DNA of 64,000 bases from Cycas panzhihuaensis (taxonomy: Eukaryota; Cycadophyta): contig CM041465.1 of the NCBI GenBank assembly GCA_023213395.1, forward strand, positions 240,381,741 through 240,445,740, written 5' to 3'. Each line of letters starts with the position of its first letter. Positions within the stretch are counted from its first letter, which is position 1. Made by a program: the position numbers and the translations under genes. The notes under the pieces were generated by a model. That model saw only the letters and a list, made by a program, of their open reading frames with translations. It searched no databases and was not told the origin of the DNA. Positions 45,440 to 57,130 of the stretch are shown here, one piece after another.

Positions 45440-46525
45440 GGTGACTATGCAACACTTTTGCCTTTGAATTGTGACTTGAAGTCTCAGTAGTCGCTTTGTA
45501 TCTAAATTGTAATCTTTTATATTTAAGTTGCAATTTTGTATGATTACAAATTTATCTCCAAGTCATAATTTTTCATCTAAGTTAGTTCCAAGTTGTCCAA
45601 GTTGCAACTTTTCTTTTAAGTAATATCTTTGCTTCCAACTTATATCTTTATTCCCAAGTGGTGACTTTGCATCTTGGTTGATACTTTATGCCTGAGTTGT
45701 AATTTTTCTTCCAAGTGGTGACTTTGCATCTTAGTTACAACTTTGCTTCCAAGTTACAACTTTACATCTTAGTTGCAATTTTACTTCCTAGTTACAACTT
45801 TGCATCTGAGTTGCAACTTTGTGTCCTAGTTACAACTTTGCATCCTAGTTACAACTTTGTATCCTAGTTGTGACTTTTCATCCTAGTTACAACTTTGCGT
45901 CCGAGTTGCAACTTTGCATCCTAGTTACAACTTCACTTTCAAGTTATAACTTTGTGTCCTAGCTGCAACTTTACATATTAGTTGCAACTTTGCTTCTAAG
46001 TTGCAACTTTGCTTCTAAGTTGTAACTTTGCATCCCAGTTGCAACTTTGCTTCCTGGTTGCAACTTTGCATCTGAGTTACAACTTTGCTTTCGATTTGTA
46101 ACTTTGTGTCATAGTTACAACTTTGCTTCTTGGTTGCAACTTTGCATCTTAGTTGTAACTTTGCATCTTAGTTATAACTTTGCTTCTTGGTTGTAACTTT
46201 ATATTCAAGTTATAACTTTGCTTCCAAATTACAACTATACATCCTAGTTGTAATTTTGTTTCCTGGTTGCAACTTTGCATCTGAGTTGCAACTTTACATC
46301 CTAGTTGCAACTTTGCTTTTGAGTTGCAACTTTGCATCCTAATTGCAACTTTGTATCCTAGTTGCAACTTTATGTCCAAGTTACAACTTTGTGTCCCGAT
46401 TGCAACTTTATTTCCTAGTTGCAACTTTGTATTTTGGTTGGAACTTTACTTTTGAGTTGTAACTTTGTGTCCTAGTTGCAACTTTACTTTCTAGTTGCAA
46501 CTATGCATTCAAGTTGTAATTTTGG
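45440..46525. repeat. 19-bp minisatellite, about 55 units
   Basis: Plus-strand unit close to AGTTGCAACTTTGCATCCT, with the perfect palindrome AGTTGCAACT inside. Register is kept at 19 bp over long runs (for example 45,835-46,150). Because 19 is not a multiple of 3, three units make 57 bp and translate on the minus strand as a 19-residue repeat (KLQLGCKVATRMQSCN-like). One run of 91 codons (46,424-46,149) is open; elsewhere one junction per 57 bp gives TAG where CAG would give Gln. It starts about 30 codons after the integrase C-terminal module. Confidence 0.92.
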
Positions 46526-46589
46526 CAGTCGTCTACTTCCATGATGATAGTCATAAAGAAATTCTACTCATATGTTTTTTGTGCTCTTT

Positions 46590-47690
46590 TTTTCTTTTTT
46601 GTAATGTACTTTTTCAGTTGACTTCCATTAACTAGTTTTTCAAATAATGTTCTATCGAGCTATTGGAGTTGCATTGCTCCATTTGTCTAAATATGATTTA
46701 CTCTATATGGACCGAGCCATCTCAACTTTAATTTACCTGGTTTGATTCAAAATTTATTGTCATATAACAAAATAAGATCTCCTCCTTGGAACTATAGAAT
46801 TTTTAAATGTTGATTATGCCATGCATTTCTTCTCATTTTTTCTACTTTCAATTCCCACCAAGCTCTTGCCTATTTTTGTTCTAGATTCATCAAGTCAACG
46901 TAGCATTGATCTAGTGAATTATCTTCTGACAACCACAATTATGATGTCACCCTAAAACTTTTTGTCTAAAATTCCAAGGGAGGTATAGCTTCTTGGCCAT
47001 ATACTAATTAAAATAGAGTCTACTTATGTGGTCACTTTACTATTGTCCTGTCTGCCTATACAACTAAATGAAGGTACTCCACCTAATTTGTACATCCTAA
47101 GTTATAAATTTTTAACAAAGCTAGCTTTAAAATTTTATTTGTGCTTTCTACCTAACCATTCACTCTTGGGTAATATGCAGAGGACTTAGAATTTTAAATA
47201 AAAAATTCATGCATTAACTATTTTATTGTTTCAGTAAAAAAACTACTACCTTGATCTGAAATAATCTCCAATGAACAACTAAATTGAATGATTATCATCT
47301 TATAAAGAAACCTAATAGTACTTTGTGCATCACATGTTTTCATTGCTTTGGCCTCTATCCATTTTATTAGAAAATCTATGGCAACCAAGATGTGTCTTGC
47401 ATTTGTGCATCAAACTAGTGGGCTAATTGGTCCAATAAAGTCCAATCCTCATTTTTCAAATGGTGCTTGGGCCAATATAGGGAATAAAGGCATTAGATGG
47501 TTTCTTGTTGGCTTCCTAACCCATTGACATACATCACAACTTTGCACCTATTTCTGTACATATTCAAAAATTATGGGCCATCATAACCCTACTAGTAGAA
47601 TCTTTCTATTTGTAGGTTCTGTTCTTGATGTTTTGCTATGACTCCTTCGTGGACTTCTCTGATAACAACTTCCACTTCATGTCCTAGTAC
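46590..47690 (-). pseudogene. Integrase of element D
   Basis: Minus strand: zinc region with YVQK.VQSCDVCQWVRKPT (about 47,570-47,520). Core with GLDFIGPISPLV (Asp), ARHILVAIDFLIKWIEAKAM, LEIISDQGSSFFTETIK (Asp kept, about 47,270) and VESTNKILKLALLKIYN (Glu kept). All three catalytic acids are present, unlike elements B, C and E. The C-terminal module reads GDLILLYDNKF, PGKLKLRWLGPYRVNHI and LFEKLVNGSQLKKY (to about 46,600). The frame then runs on as ITKKKKSTKN into the minisatellite. About ten TAG stops remain. Confidence 0.88.
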
Positions 47691-47899
47691 ATATCTTCTT
47701 AACATTTGGTTAGGTCCCATTCTATACAGCATCCCTTGAATCAATTAAAAGGGAAAGGTCTTTCTAATGAAACTTTGTTGTTCTACACACTCCATCCCTA
47801 CTGGTGTTTGTCATGATGATAAGAATTGAGCAATATCCTCATACCACTCTAATACTACTTGAATAACAAACAATTTTGTGTCTAGAAAATCATCTTGAA

Positions 47900-49330
47900 T
47901 ACCCGTTACTGGTTCCCTATCCACTTCTCTTGATAGAACATTCAAAACTATATGTTTGACTCCTTTTCTCGTAATAATCCTAAAGTTAAATTCCTAAAAC
48001 AACATGAGCCATCTGCTAATTCTTCCTTGGATAATGGGCTTATTAATTAAATATTGGAGTGCATGGTGATCAACAAAGAAAACAAATGGATTAGCTAACA
48101 AATAATGCCAAAATTTCTAGAGAGCATATATCATGCCCAATCCTTCACGTTCAGTTATGAATAGTTCCTTTCAGCATTAGTCAATTTCTAGCTTATAAAA
48201 TAAATAGGTAAATCAATCTAATTATCTTTTGGCTGTGTCAATACACACCCAATTGCAAATAAAGAAGCATCTATATTAACATAAAAGGGTTTATCCCAAT
48301 CTGGAAACCTCAAGATTGGAACTTGAGTAATCTTTTTCTTCAACAATTTAAATGCCAATTGTTGCTGAAGGTGCCATTGCTATTCCATCCTTTTCTTTAA
48401 TAAAATTTCAAAGGGATTTCCTATCTAAGCATAATCCTTTATAAATTTATGATAATATCCTATTATTCCTAATAATGCTTTCACTTGCTTATGAGTTTTT
48501 GGTATTGGAAAGTTTAAAATTACTATAAACTTATTTGGATCTGTTAGTAATCCTTCTTTTGTTACCACATGTCCTAATAGGGTCCCGAAAGGTACCATGA
48601 AGGTGCATTTCACAGGATTCAAATAAAGATTAATTTTCTTACAAGTTTCTAGCATTAACTATAAACATTCTAAATGATTTTTTAATAGGGTAAATAATGT
48701 CCAATCATCCAAAAATACTTCAATAGTTTTCGCTATTGTTTGTTTAAAAATATTAAGAATAACTCTTTGGAATGTTGTTGGGGAAAGGGCATTACCCAAA
48801 ATGCATATGTATCCCATTCTGTGATAAAGGTTATCTTCAATTGATCCTCAGATGTGATTCAGACCTAATTATATCCACTAAATCCATCCGTGAATAAGTA
48901 TATTTAATGTCCTATGACTTTTTCCAAAATATATTCTATAAAAGGAATTGGAAACAGATCCTTCTTGGTGGCTTTGTTCAAGGCTCTATAATCCATACAA
49001 ACTCTCAATTTGCCATTTTTCTTTGGGACAACCACTAGAGGACTCACCCATTCACTATTTTTGACTTCAAAAATATAATCAACTTCTAGAAATTTATCTA
49101 ATTTAGCCTTAACTTATTCTGTATAATTAGGATTCAGACAATATAGTCTTTGCCTTACCGGCTTCGCTTCTTCCATCAACTCAATTTTATGTTTTCCTAA
49201 TTTTGGTGGAATACCCTTTAGGTCTTTGTAAGGTCAGGCATAAATGTCTTTGAATTCCAAAAATAGTGCAGTTTCTTACTGCACCATTTCTTCCTTCTAA
49301 TAGTCACCCATAGTGATCATTCATGGTTGT
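47900..49330 (-). pseudogene. RT and RNase H of element D
   Basis: RT catalytic block IEVFLDDWTLFTLLKNHLEC (about 48,725-48,670), then the open frame 48,655-48,425: INLYLNPVKCTFMVPFGTLL, HVVTKEGLLTDPNK, VKALLGIIGYYHKFIKDYA. RNase H follows: RFPDWDKPFYVNIDASLFAI, GCVLTQP, LPIYFISQKLTNAERNYS. The upstream RT fingers (49,330-48,740) are frame-broken but show KNSEWVSPLVV-like text. The FLDD and NIDAS acids are intact. Confidence 0.88.
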
Positions 49331-49899
49331 TCCTTAGTTCTGATATTAATCTCTTATGTTTTTTACTTTTCTCCTATTGTTGTTTTACCATCTGGCCCTA
49401 ATGCATAAGCTAGTGTCTTATCAATACTTCATTCCATTACACCCTCCTTTTCTATTTAGAAACAATATACTTCTTGTATTTGAAAGGTTTTAATCATTTT
49501 TTGAATATTCTCATAGAAAGAAAAAATTCTACTTATTTGTAATTGCATTCTATACTCAATTTGGATTTGTGAGAGAAAAAAACATCAAATGCAAAAATTG
49601 CTATTGCCTTTTATTCCTTAAATTTATATTATATAATTGTAGAGTAGTAGTATATTTGCTTGGAATTTTTTTGGCTCCTCATTATGTCCTTTTAAAGTAT
49701 CTCTACAACTTTCCATATGATAGCATGCCACAGGTTCTGTTTCTTCCCAAGCATTATGTAACCAATCCAATATATAAGAGGATGAGGGGCTATTTGGCAA
49801 CCTTGGTTGTATCTAGAATGTTATTTCAGAACATAAACTCATTATAGTTTCTAATGTTGTTGTTGTAGAGGAAGCTCTTCCTTCGTCTTTAATCTTTTC

Positions 49900-50300
49900 T
49901 ATCTTTGGCCTATCTAAACATAAGGGAAAAGTTACTATTTTTTCTCCCATTGGCAATGTAAAGGTATGTTTTACCTAGTCTTAGATTTCTTTTGTAGCCA
50001 ATAACAAGTGTCTTTCCAACAATGCCAAGTATATCTTCTTTTAGTCCTGTATCTGAACTACCACAAAATCTAATAATACAGTTACATCTACCATGATTAT
50101 TGGAACATTCAGTAATGTTCCCATGGGTCTAACTTGTAATTGATTTTCTAATCTAATTAAATAGTCTGGGGTAACTACATTGGGCCTTCCCAATGCTATC
50201 CATGTAGATTATGGAAGTACATTTACCCCTAAGCCCCCATCTATAATAGTTCTATATAAAATAGTTCCAAACATCATCACAGGAACTCTAGGGTCTATTC
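49900..50300 (-). pseudogene. Protease of element D
   Basis: Minus strand: IDGGLGVNVLPQSTWIALGR (active-site Asp near 50,235), PDYLIRLENQLQVRPMGTLL, then VPIIMVDVTVLLDFVVVQIQ and YLALLERHLLLATKE. A retropepsin fold with the D-G-G variant typical of several plant gypsy groups. Confidence 0.75.
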
Positions 50301-50599
50301 TTGTATCCTTTATAGTTCTAAGAACTGGTTTCTCAATTTGATCTAAAATCATTTGTTGGAAGTACCATTCTTCCCACTATTTAAATACAATAGATATAGG
50401 AATTGAAACACCTAATTTAGTAAGTAAATCCTTCAAAGTTTATAACCTCTTCCAAGGATTCATACCTTCTGGCGATTGAGTTGTCCTTCTCTTGTAATAC
50501 AAGCCTTTGAATCTTCTCGATTGCTTTTCCTCCTATGTTTCTCCCATTACATCTTAGAGTATTTTTACTACCTCCTATAACTGTTGTTTCTCTACAATT

Positions 50600-52200
50600 G
50601 GGTCTAGAAAATTAGCTTGAGAAAGAGGAGGTCCCATTAATTTACCACTTTGCATCTATAGATAACTGGCCTTTCTTGATCCAACATTATATCCACCAAA
50701 TTAGTATTATGTACCTTATTATTCTTGGGACAATTAAACCACTCATGATCCATTAGTCCATATTCCTCATAGATATATTCTTGCCCTTTTTTCTCTAATG
50801 GACATTATGATCTAAAATATCCCCATCTCTAACATAAGAAACAACAAATAGGTCTTGTCTTTCTTTTATATTGTTTTACCACTCCCTTTTCTGGATTTTA
50901 TGAATAAACATTATGTATTTTACCTTCATTATTTTTTAGCCAAAAATAACACTCCCAAGTGTTCTGATTATTCCTTCGACAAATCTCATACCATTTTGTA
51001 GTTCCTCCAAACTCCTTTTATTGATTGCATGGTAGAGGACACCAATTATTTTCTTTTAATTTTTCTAATTATAATTAGGATAATTCTATGCGAAGTTTTC
51101 CAATTCTTGTATGTGTTGCATATTATTTAGAATAGAAACTGTAGGTTGTTGCTTCAATGCTTCGACCTCTTTCTTCAAAGCTTCAATTTCTGGATTCATA
51201 CCCATTTGTGGCATGGATTGCATTAGTGTATTAGAACCATATACTAAGGACTGTATCATCTAGGAGTAAGTTGATTTCATTTGATTTTCAAACTTCAATG
51301 TTAACTCCCTTACTTGCTCATAATTATTCATTGGATGTAACATCACCTTATCTTATAATTGAGGTATCAACCCTTACATAAAATATTTCATTGCCAGTAT
51401 TGGATTGATTGTTGTTGATGCCTGCATCTTATTTATTATAACTTGTATTCTTCCATCAAAATCATTTATAGATTCCACTGGGTACTAACAAATTTGTTCC
51501 AAAGCTTACAAGATAGCTATTGGGTCCCTCAGTTTTTGAAATCAACTAAGAAATTGATCCTATAACTGATCCCAATTTAGTTAATGACCTGCGACATATT
51601 AGAACCATGCTACTATAGGGCCCCTTAATGTGGAGAAAAAATAAGCCTTAATTTCCCATTGATCCATGATTTTTTTTATCTAAATTATATTTTTAAATAG
51701 TGCCAAATGATCACCAGGATCTGTAGTGATATCAAATTGAAGGCTCGAAAATATTGAATCACTTTGCACCATAATATATGGGGTTGTACTTACTAGATTT
51801 CCTCCACCTGATATTACACTTTGGCCTCCTCCAGTTACACCTCCTATGGTACTCCCTAGAGTCACCACGGGAAACTTAAACAGGGGGTTTATTATATGGC
51901 TTAGAGTTTGAATTTCCAATAAATGATGATTCCATGCTTGTTCTACTATACTATATATTCCTAACTTGATGGAATTCTCCTCTGTTGCTTCTATTTTTTG
52001 TAGCTTCCCTTCAACAAAATTCTACTAAATGTCTTTGTCTACACTTAATGCTTGAATTTCTCTAGTCGAATCCTCTTCTTCTGCACACCTCTAATTACTT
52101 TCTTCACCTACTTGCATCTCTATTATACTTAAATTTTGATCCTTTATTCCTTCCCCATTATTTAATTTTCCTTTTTCTATCAAGCATGTAGATGGTCACC
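50600..52200 (-). pseudogene. Gag of element D
   Basis: Open start MEIQTLSHIINPLFKFPVVT (51,919), a Gly-rich linker (GGVTGGGQSVISGGGNLVS), then capsid text: DPGDHLALFKNII, WEIKAYFFSTLRGPIVAWF, NWDQL.DQFLS.FQKLRDPI and VESINDFDGRIQVIINKMQA. A coiled coil follows (NPEIEALKKEVEALKQQP), then a zinc-knuckle remnant near 50,850-50,800 with Cys and His partly kept. Sequence above 51,920 (to 52,200) may be further N-terminal coding. Stops chiefly TAG. Confidence 0.8.
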
Positions 52201-52390
52201 TCTTCAGCTGCTTCTTAGGTGTAAGCATAAATTTGGGTTTATGTACTCCCACTTGGATTCTTTCTTTCTCCTAGTGCTTCCCTCAATCACAACACATCTC
52301 AGGTTCTACTTTAGGTGGAATAGAAGATGACCCTTAAGAATTTTAATTGTTCTCACATATTCCCATGTTTCAATTTAACAATGGAACTAA

Positions 52391-52744
52391 TGTGTGCTAT
52401 GTTCAAAATCTCACATAGAATAAGCACAGGAATTAAACCATTGCAACTTGCATAATGATACAGTAATATCTGGGAGCATAAAAACCATAGTCATTATATT
52501 ATGATGGGAGGCTCTGGTTCTCTCACAACCAAAGTTGACCCAGAACAGTACACACAAGATGACTTACAATGATACAAAACTATGATGAACTTTCCATGTA
52601 ACAGTAACCAACAAATAGCAACTATGAACAAAATTAACTACTACTTCTACATTCTTTCTCCTAATATTTATATATACTATGATCAAGTTAGTTACAACTA
52701 CTTATAGATACAACAAAAGGTTGTAATTAAACTACCTGCACACA
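52391..52744 (-). repeat. 5' LTR of element D
   Basis: Minus strand TGTGTGCAGG...AGCACACA, 354 bp, aligned end to end with 42,789-43,142. The following internal bases (TTAGTTCCATTGTTAAATTG on the minus strand) are where a primer-binding site should be, but I could not match them to a tRNA. Confidence 0.93.
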
Positions 52745-53239
52745 CTTAGATGGTTTGATTTAATTATTACATTATGGTTTTGATTATATTACATATAGGC
52801 CATGCCCACATGTGCTACCTTTTATGCAACCCTATACTTACACTAGGCACACATGATCACCATGTATATAGTGGATCATTATATATAGGACTAGGCAGGG
52901 GCACCACACATGTTCCTTAGGAAGAATGAGGTGGCCTTTCCATAGAAGTAAAAGTAAGGGGGCATACAAATACCCAAATAAAAAGGGCCTAAGTTAGGAG
53001 GTCACCCTACACTTAGAAGCAAATAAGGTTCACTCGTCTAACTAAGAAAAAGGAAGGCCTCCTTTAGAAAGGAGACAAAGAGAAATAATGCTAAAATAAT
53101 GAAATTAAGAGGATAGGGAGCCCCTCCAAATAATCATTATACCTTTGACTAGTATGAATAATTGTGAGCATAGAGTGGTAGTTTAGGCTCATTTTGGAGT
53201 AAAGGAGAGTGTAACTATTCTACTCAGAGATAAAAAGGG
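52745..53239. other. Element E sequence between INT and element D
   Basis: Contains the right target duplication (52,745-52,749) and a GTGGTAGTTTAGGCTCATTT motif at 53,175-53,194 shared with element B. No coding sequence seen. Confidence 0.5.
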
Positions 53240-54440
53240 TCACACATAAAACCTCTTTAGGAATTTATCATTTATGGATTCCTTGAATTCAAGACCCTTC
53301 AATGTCACTATCCTATATGTGCCATTATCAAGGCTCTTAAGGATGATAAAGGGGCCAACCCACTTGGGCCCAAACTTGGACAAATGATTATGGAGGTACT
53401 TGAGCTTAAGGACATGGTCCCAAGGGTTTAGAGGATGAGGACATAGATGTTTATCATACATCCTTCGTGCCCTAGCCTTAGAAGTGAGGTTCACTTGGTA
53501 TGTCACTAAGCATTTCTTATCCAAGGCTTTGAGATCAAGGAAGCAATCCTGGTGGCATGATTCCTCATCAAAAAGATGTCAGAGAGAGACCCGTAAGGAA
53601 GGGATCTTGGTTTTCAAAGGGAGGACAGCTTCAGTCCCATACATAAGGGAGAACAGGGTCATCCCTATCATGGTGAAAATGGAAGTACAATAAGTCCATA
53701 GGGTGGAAGGGAGTTGAAGTCGCTAATCCCTTTAGGATTGGGTAACTATTTTATTTAAAATGTTGATAAGGATTTTATTGAATGATTCAATTTGGCCATT
53801 AGCCTAGAGGTAATAAGGAGAGGGGGCCTTGTGAGATATCTTGAACTTCTTACAAAGTTTATCCACCCCCTTACTATAAAAAGGTATGTTATTATTTATG
53901 ATCAAGATGTTTGGGACCCTGAATCAATATATAATATGTTGATAGATAAAGGCGATAATGGTCTTACCAATAGTAGATGACAGTAGGACTGCTTTAGCCC
54001 ATTTGATAAAGTATTCTATTGTAGTTAAGATGAACTTATGTTACGATGACGAGGGCAGAGTTATGGCTCTAATAAGGTCTAATCCCCATTGGGAAAAAGG
54101 CTATGGGGAAATAATAGGATGCAAGGCCTTAGATGGTAGGTGGATGATATTAGCATGCTCTTAGCACCTTCGACAATACTATGCATAAGCATGGGCATCC
54201 TTGAAGAGGGACGACCAATAGTAGCCCATGCAAAGGATCCTCTGGGCCATGGATTGGCCCCTAAAATGGCCTCCATAAATGCCACTATGACACTCATGAA
54301 GGATTTGGTTTGCTTCATTAGGATTGATGTAGTGGAGAAGAATTCCATCAAAGGATCTCTTATATACTACTTCCTTTATGAGGAAATATTGCCTATCTAT
54401 AGCCCTAACATGTGACTTTGCCTTGTCATTAGCATTAGGA
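53240..54440 (-). pseudogene. Integrase of family T element E
   Basis: Minus strand: zinc region HECHSGIYGGHFRGQSMAQR, MGYYWSSLFKDAH, Y.YCRRC (about 54,320-54,170). Core: WGLDLIRAI (Asp), KFILTTIEYFIKWAKAVLSS, VPNILIINNNIPFY (second Asp changed to Asn), ANGQIESFNKILINILNKIV (Glu kept). The C-terminal open frame 53,524-53,240 carries KARARRMYDKHLCPHPLNPW, FGPKWVGPFIILKSLDNGTY and FKESINDKFLKRFYV. This is close to the integrase of element B. Small open frames on either strand at 54.0-54.4 kb are shadows of this gene. Confidence 0.88.
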
Positions 54441-54639
54441 GGGTATCATTAATGGGTAAGATATTATACGATATCCTCATACCATTCTCTACTAGCTAGT
54501 GGATAGGGTGGCGAGTCTTGAATAGTCAAGATAGGCTTGTTGGGTAAAGAATCATCAACTAGAAGGTTTAAAGGGTTAGGAATGGGGGCATCAACTAGTT
54601 GCTTAGTAATCAGCATTCCTTTCTTTGATTTTCTGTTAA

Positions 54640-55830
54640 TGATTTTGAGGTCATATTCTTAAAGGAGGATGGCCTATTTACCTATCCTTCTAGTCAAGTT
54701 GGACCAAGTTAAAAGGTACCTCAATGGATCAGATTAGATAATCACGTGAGTGGTATTTTTGAGGAGGTAATGCCTAAATGTTTTAGTCATGTGGACTAAG
54801 TCTAGGCATTCCTTTTTGATAGGAGGGTAGTTAAACTCAATCACCACTAATATATGGCTGATGAAACATATAACATACTCGGTCCTTAAATCATCTTCTT
54901 GGGCTAGCATAGTTCCTAAGGACTCATCGGTAGCCAAGGTATCAAGAATGAATGGGTGATTAAAGAGACATGGCACTGGGTTTGGGGTAGAGGCCAAGGA
55001 TTTTTTAAGATCTTGGAATGCTTCTTGGGCTTCAACAAACCATATAAATTGGGGTCCCCTTCTTTAGCAAGTTAGTTAGAGATTTGGTATTTATGGAAAA
55101 GTCTAACAAGAAATGCCTAAGGAAACCTAGCCTACTCAAAAACAACTTAATTTAGCATTGTATTTTGGGTAGGGGCATATCAATAATGGCCTTGACCTTG
55201 TCAGGGTCAATCTAGATCTATTGTTTAAAGACAAGGAAACCTAGAAGCTTGCCAGCAGTCATGACAAACATACATTTAAGTAGGTTTAAACTAACATGGT
55301 ATTTATGGCATAGTGTAAAGATAACATGCAAATCCTTAGGGTGGTGGGTTCTCTTATGAGAGAGGCCCATCATTTCATCCATAAAAACCTTAGGAGTTTT
55401 ATATATAAGGTCATGGAAAACAACCTACATTTCCCTTTGATAAGTGGCACCTATATTCTTTAATCTAAAGGGCTTTGCCTTATAGGTAAATGTGCCCCAT
55501 GGGGTGGTGAAGGCCATCTTATGATGGTCTTTAGGGGATATTTGTATTTGCCTGTATCTAAAGAATCCAGCCATTAAGGGCATGGATTTAAAACCTACCA
55601 TCTAATTGATGATCTGATCAATAAATGGTAAAGGAAAGTTATCCTTAGTATAGGTAATATTTATGTCCTAGAAATCAATGCAAATTCAGATGATGCCATT
55701 CTTCTTAGTGATAGGAATGATATTGGATACCCACTTGGGGTAATCAATGGAAGTGATTAGTCCTACATCTAGGAGTTTTTCCACTTCCATTTTCATTATG
55801 GCAAATAGTTTGGGATGGAGAAGGTATTAT
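54640..55830 (-). pseudogene. RT and RNase H of family T element E
   Basis: RT: KMEVEKLLDVGLITSIDYPK, NIIPITKKNGIIRICIDF, MAFTTPWGTFTYKAKPFRL, then the active-site block PKVFMDEMMGLSHKRTHHPK, where the second Asp of the YxDD pair is Glu, and LNLLKCMFVMTAGKLLGFLV. RNase H (open 54,997-54,734): HPFILDTLATDESLGTMLA, VVIEFNYPPIKKECLDLVHM, FRHYLLKNTTHVI. Same order and spacing as element B. Confidence 0.87.
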
Positions 55831-56829
55831 TTTTACCACACGGGGTGGGCGCCCAAGATAGTTATGAGGTTGTGGGTAACAATGGACGGATATATTCCCT
55901 TCATGTCTAAATAGTCCCACATAAAGATGTCATAGAACTCTTGGAGGCTATATTCCTCCACTTACTTAGATGTACATTCTTCCCTAACCTTTATTACCTT
56001 GCCAAGGGTGAGGATGATATCCTTGGTTGCCCCTATACACATGGAATTTGCCTCTTCAAAGTGGAGGGGATCTTGGTCAATAGAAGGAGGTAAGAGGATG
56101 CTAGACTAATTTGGGTCAACTAGGGGTAACCCTAGGGCTAAGCATTTTCAAAGGCCAAGTTTATGGTGACCATAAGGGAGGTTGGACACGAATCCCACTA
56201 GATGTTCTAATAGAGCCTCCTCATTCTCAAAGCAATCTATCCTGTGGATAGTCCTACTTAGAGGTGATGAGGAATGGGGTGAAGGGGGAGCAATGGGTTC
56301 ATAACAGTTGACCCATCACTCCACATAGTCTAGAGACTCCTTAGAAGAGCCAAAAGGTATCCTCCTATGTCATGGGATAGGAGGCTCCCTACCCTTATCA
56401 TCTTCAAAGGATGATAAGGGGTCAAAAGCAGATGAAGATGAAGGAGAGAGGGAGCCCATGTATGTGGTAGGAGAAACCATGCATGATTCCCTAGATGCGA
56501 TAAGAGTGTTACACTCCTCTAAAGAGTTACTAGGTCAAGACTTAGGACTAGATGGGTGATGAAGTGAGTGTCCCCTATGGATGTTAAGGAGGGATATAGG
56601 GTGAGGGGGTTTCTCATCCTTGTCATCAAACTCATGATCACTTAGAACAATGAAGTATCCATAACTCCCAACACCAATGGGGGTGGAATAAATGAGGTTT
56701 GAGGAGGAAGAGGAGGGCCCTTCCTCTAATCTAGAAGTGCTAAGCACATCAATTAAATAGGTGGAGGAATGGCCAGACAGAGAAATAACCTTCATTCACC
56801 CTTCGTGGATGAACTTTAGTTACCCCCAA
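55831..56829 (-). pseudogene. PR-RT coding spacer of element E
   Basis: Begins after the protease with LKFIHEG and MKVISLSGHSSTYLIDVLST (open 56,795-56,535), Ser-rich then acidic (SDHEFDDKDEKPPHP). It parallels the spacer of element B. No enzymatic domain recognised. Confidence 0.55.
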
Positions 56830-57130
56830 TAGGATGAGAACATGGCTCTCATATAATCAAGCCATGGGCATTCCAATAAGAGATTATAGTCCACATCTAC
56901 ATCAAGGACTACTACATTAGTGAGGATGGTTTTATCCTGAAGGGTGAGGGGCATAGAAACTGATCCCAAGGGCATCTTTTTACTACCATCGTAGCCTTGG
57001 CAATGCCATGGGTCTAGCTCAAGAGCCATTATACCCAACTCCTACATTATACATAAGGGCATAACATTGACAGAAGAACTATTATCTATAACTATTCTTC
57101 TAAGAGTGTATTCTAGAGTGTCAATGGAGA
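56830..57130 (-). pseudogene. Protease of family T element E
   Basis: LEYTLRRIVIDNSSSVNVMP (active-site Asp near 57,095), LGIMALELDPWHCQGYDGS, GSVSMPLTLQDKTILTNVVV, VDVDYNLLLECPWLDYM. Retropepsin with the D-N-S-S variant; in the same frame apart from one TAG. Confidence 0.8.

Larger units (their letters stand above)
42789..52744 (-). mobile_element. Ty3/gypsy element D with minisatellite and extra ORF
   Basis: 9,956 bp on the minus strand, with 354-bp LTRs at both ends and a perfect 5-bp target duplication CTTAG (42,784-42,788 and 52,745-52,749). Order: Gag, PR, RT, RH, INT, a 19-bp minisatellite, an extra sense ORF, a polypurine tract and the 3' LTR. LTRs differ at roughly 13% of positions by hand count. 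No aRNH and no chromodomain are seen, so it is neither a typical Tat element nor a chromovirus. The lineage is left open. It splits element E between INT and the antisense gene. Confidence 0.95.

Noticed and set aside
45440-46525. CRISPR-like array
   Set aside because: The repeats are directly adjacent, diverged 19-mers with no unique spacers, inside a plant retrotransposon; it is a minisatellite.
54079-54415. Overlapping ORFs of about 90 codons on both strands
   Set aside because: The integrase zinc region of element E reads through here in another minus-strand frame; these frames have no domain of their own.
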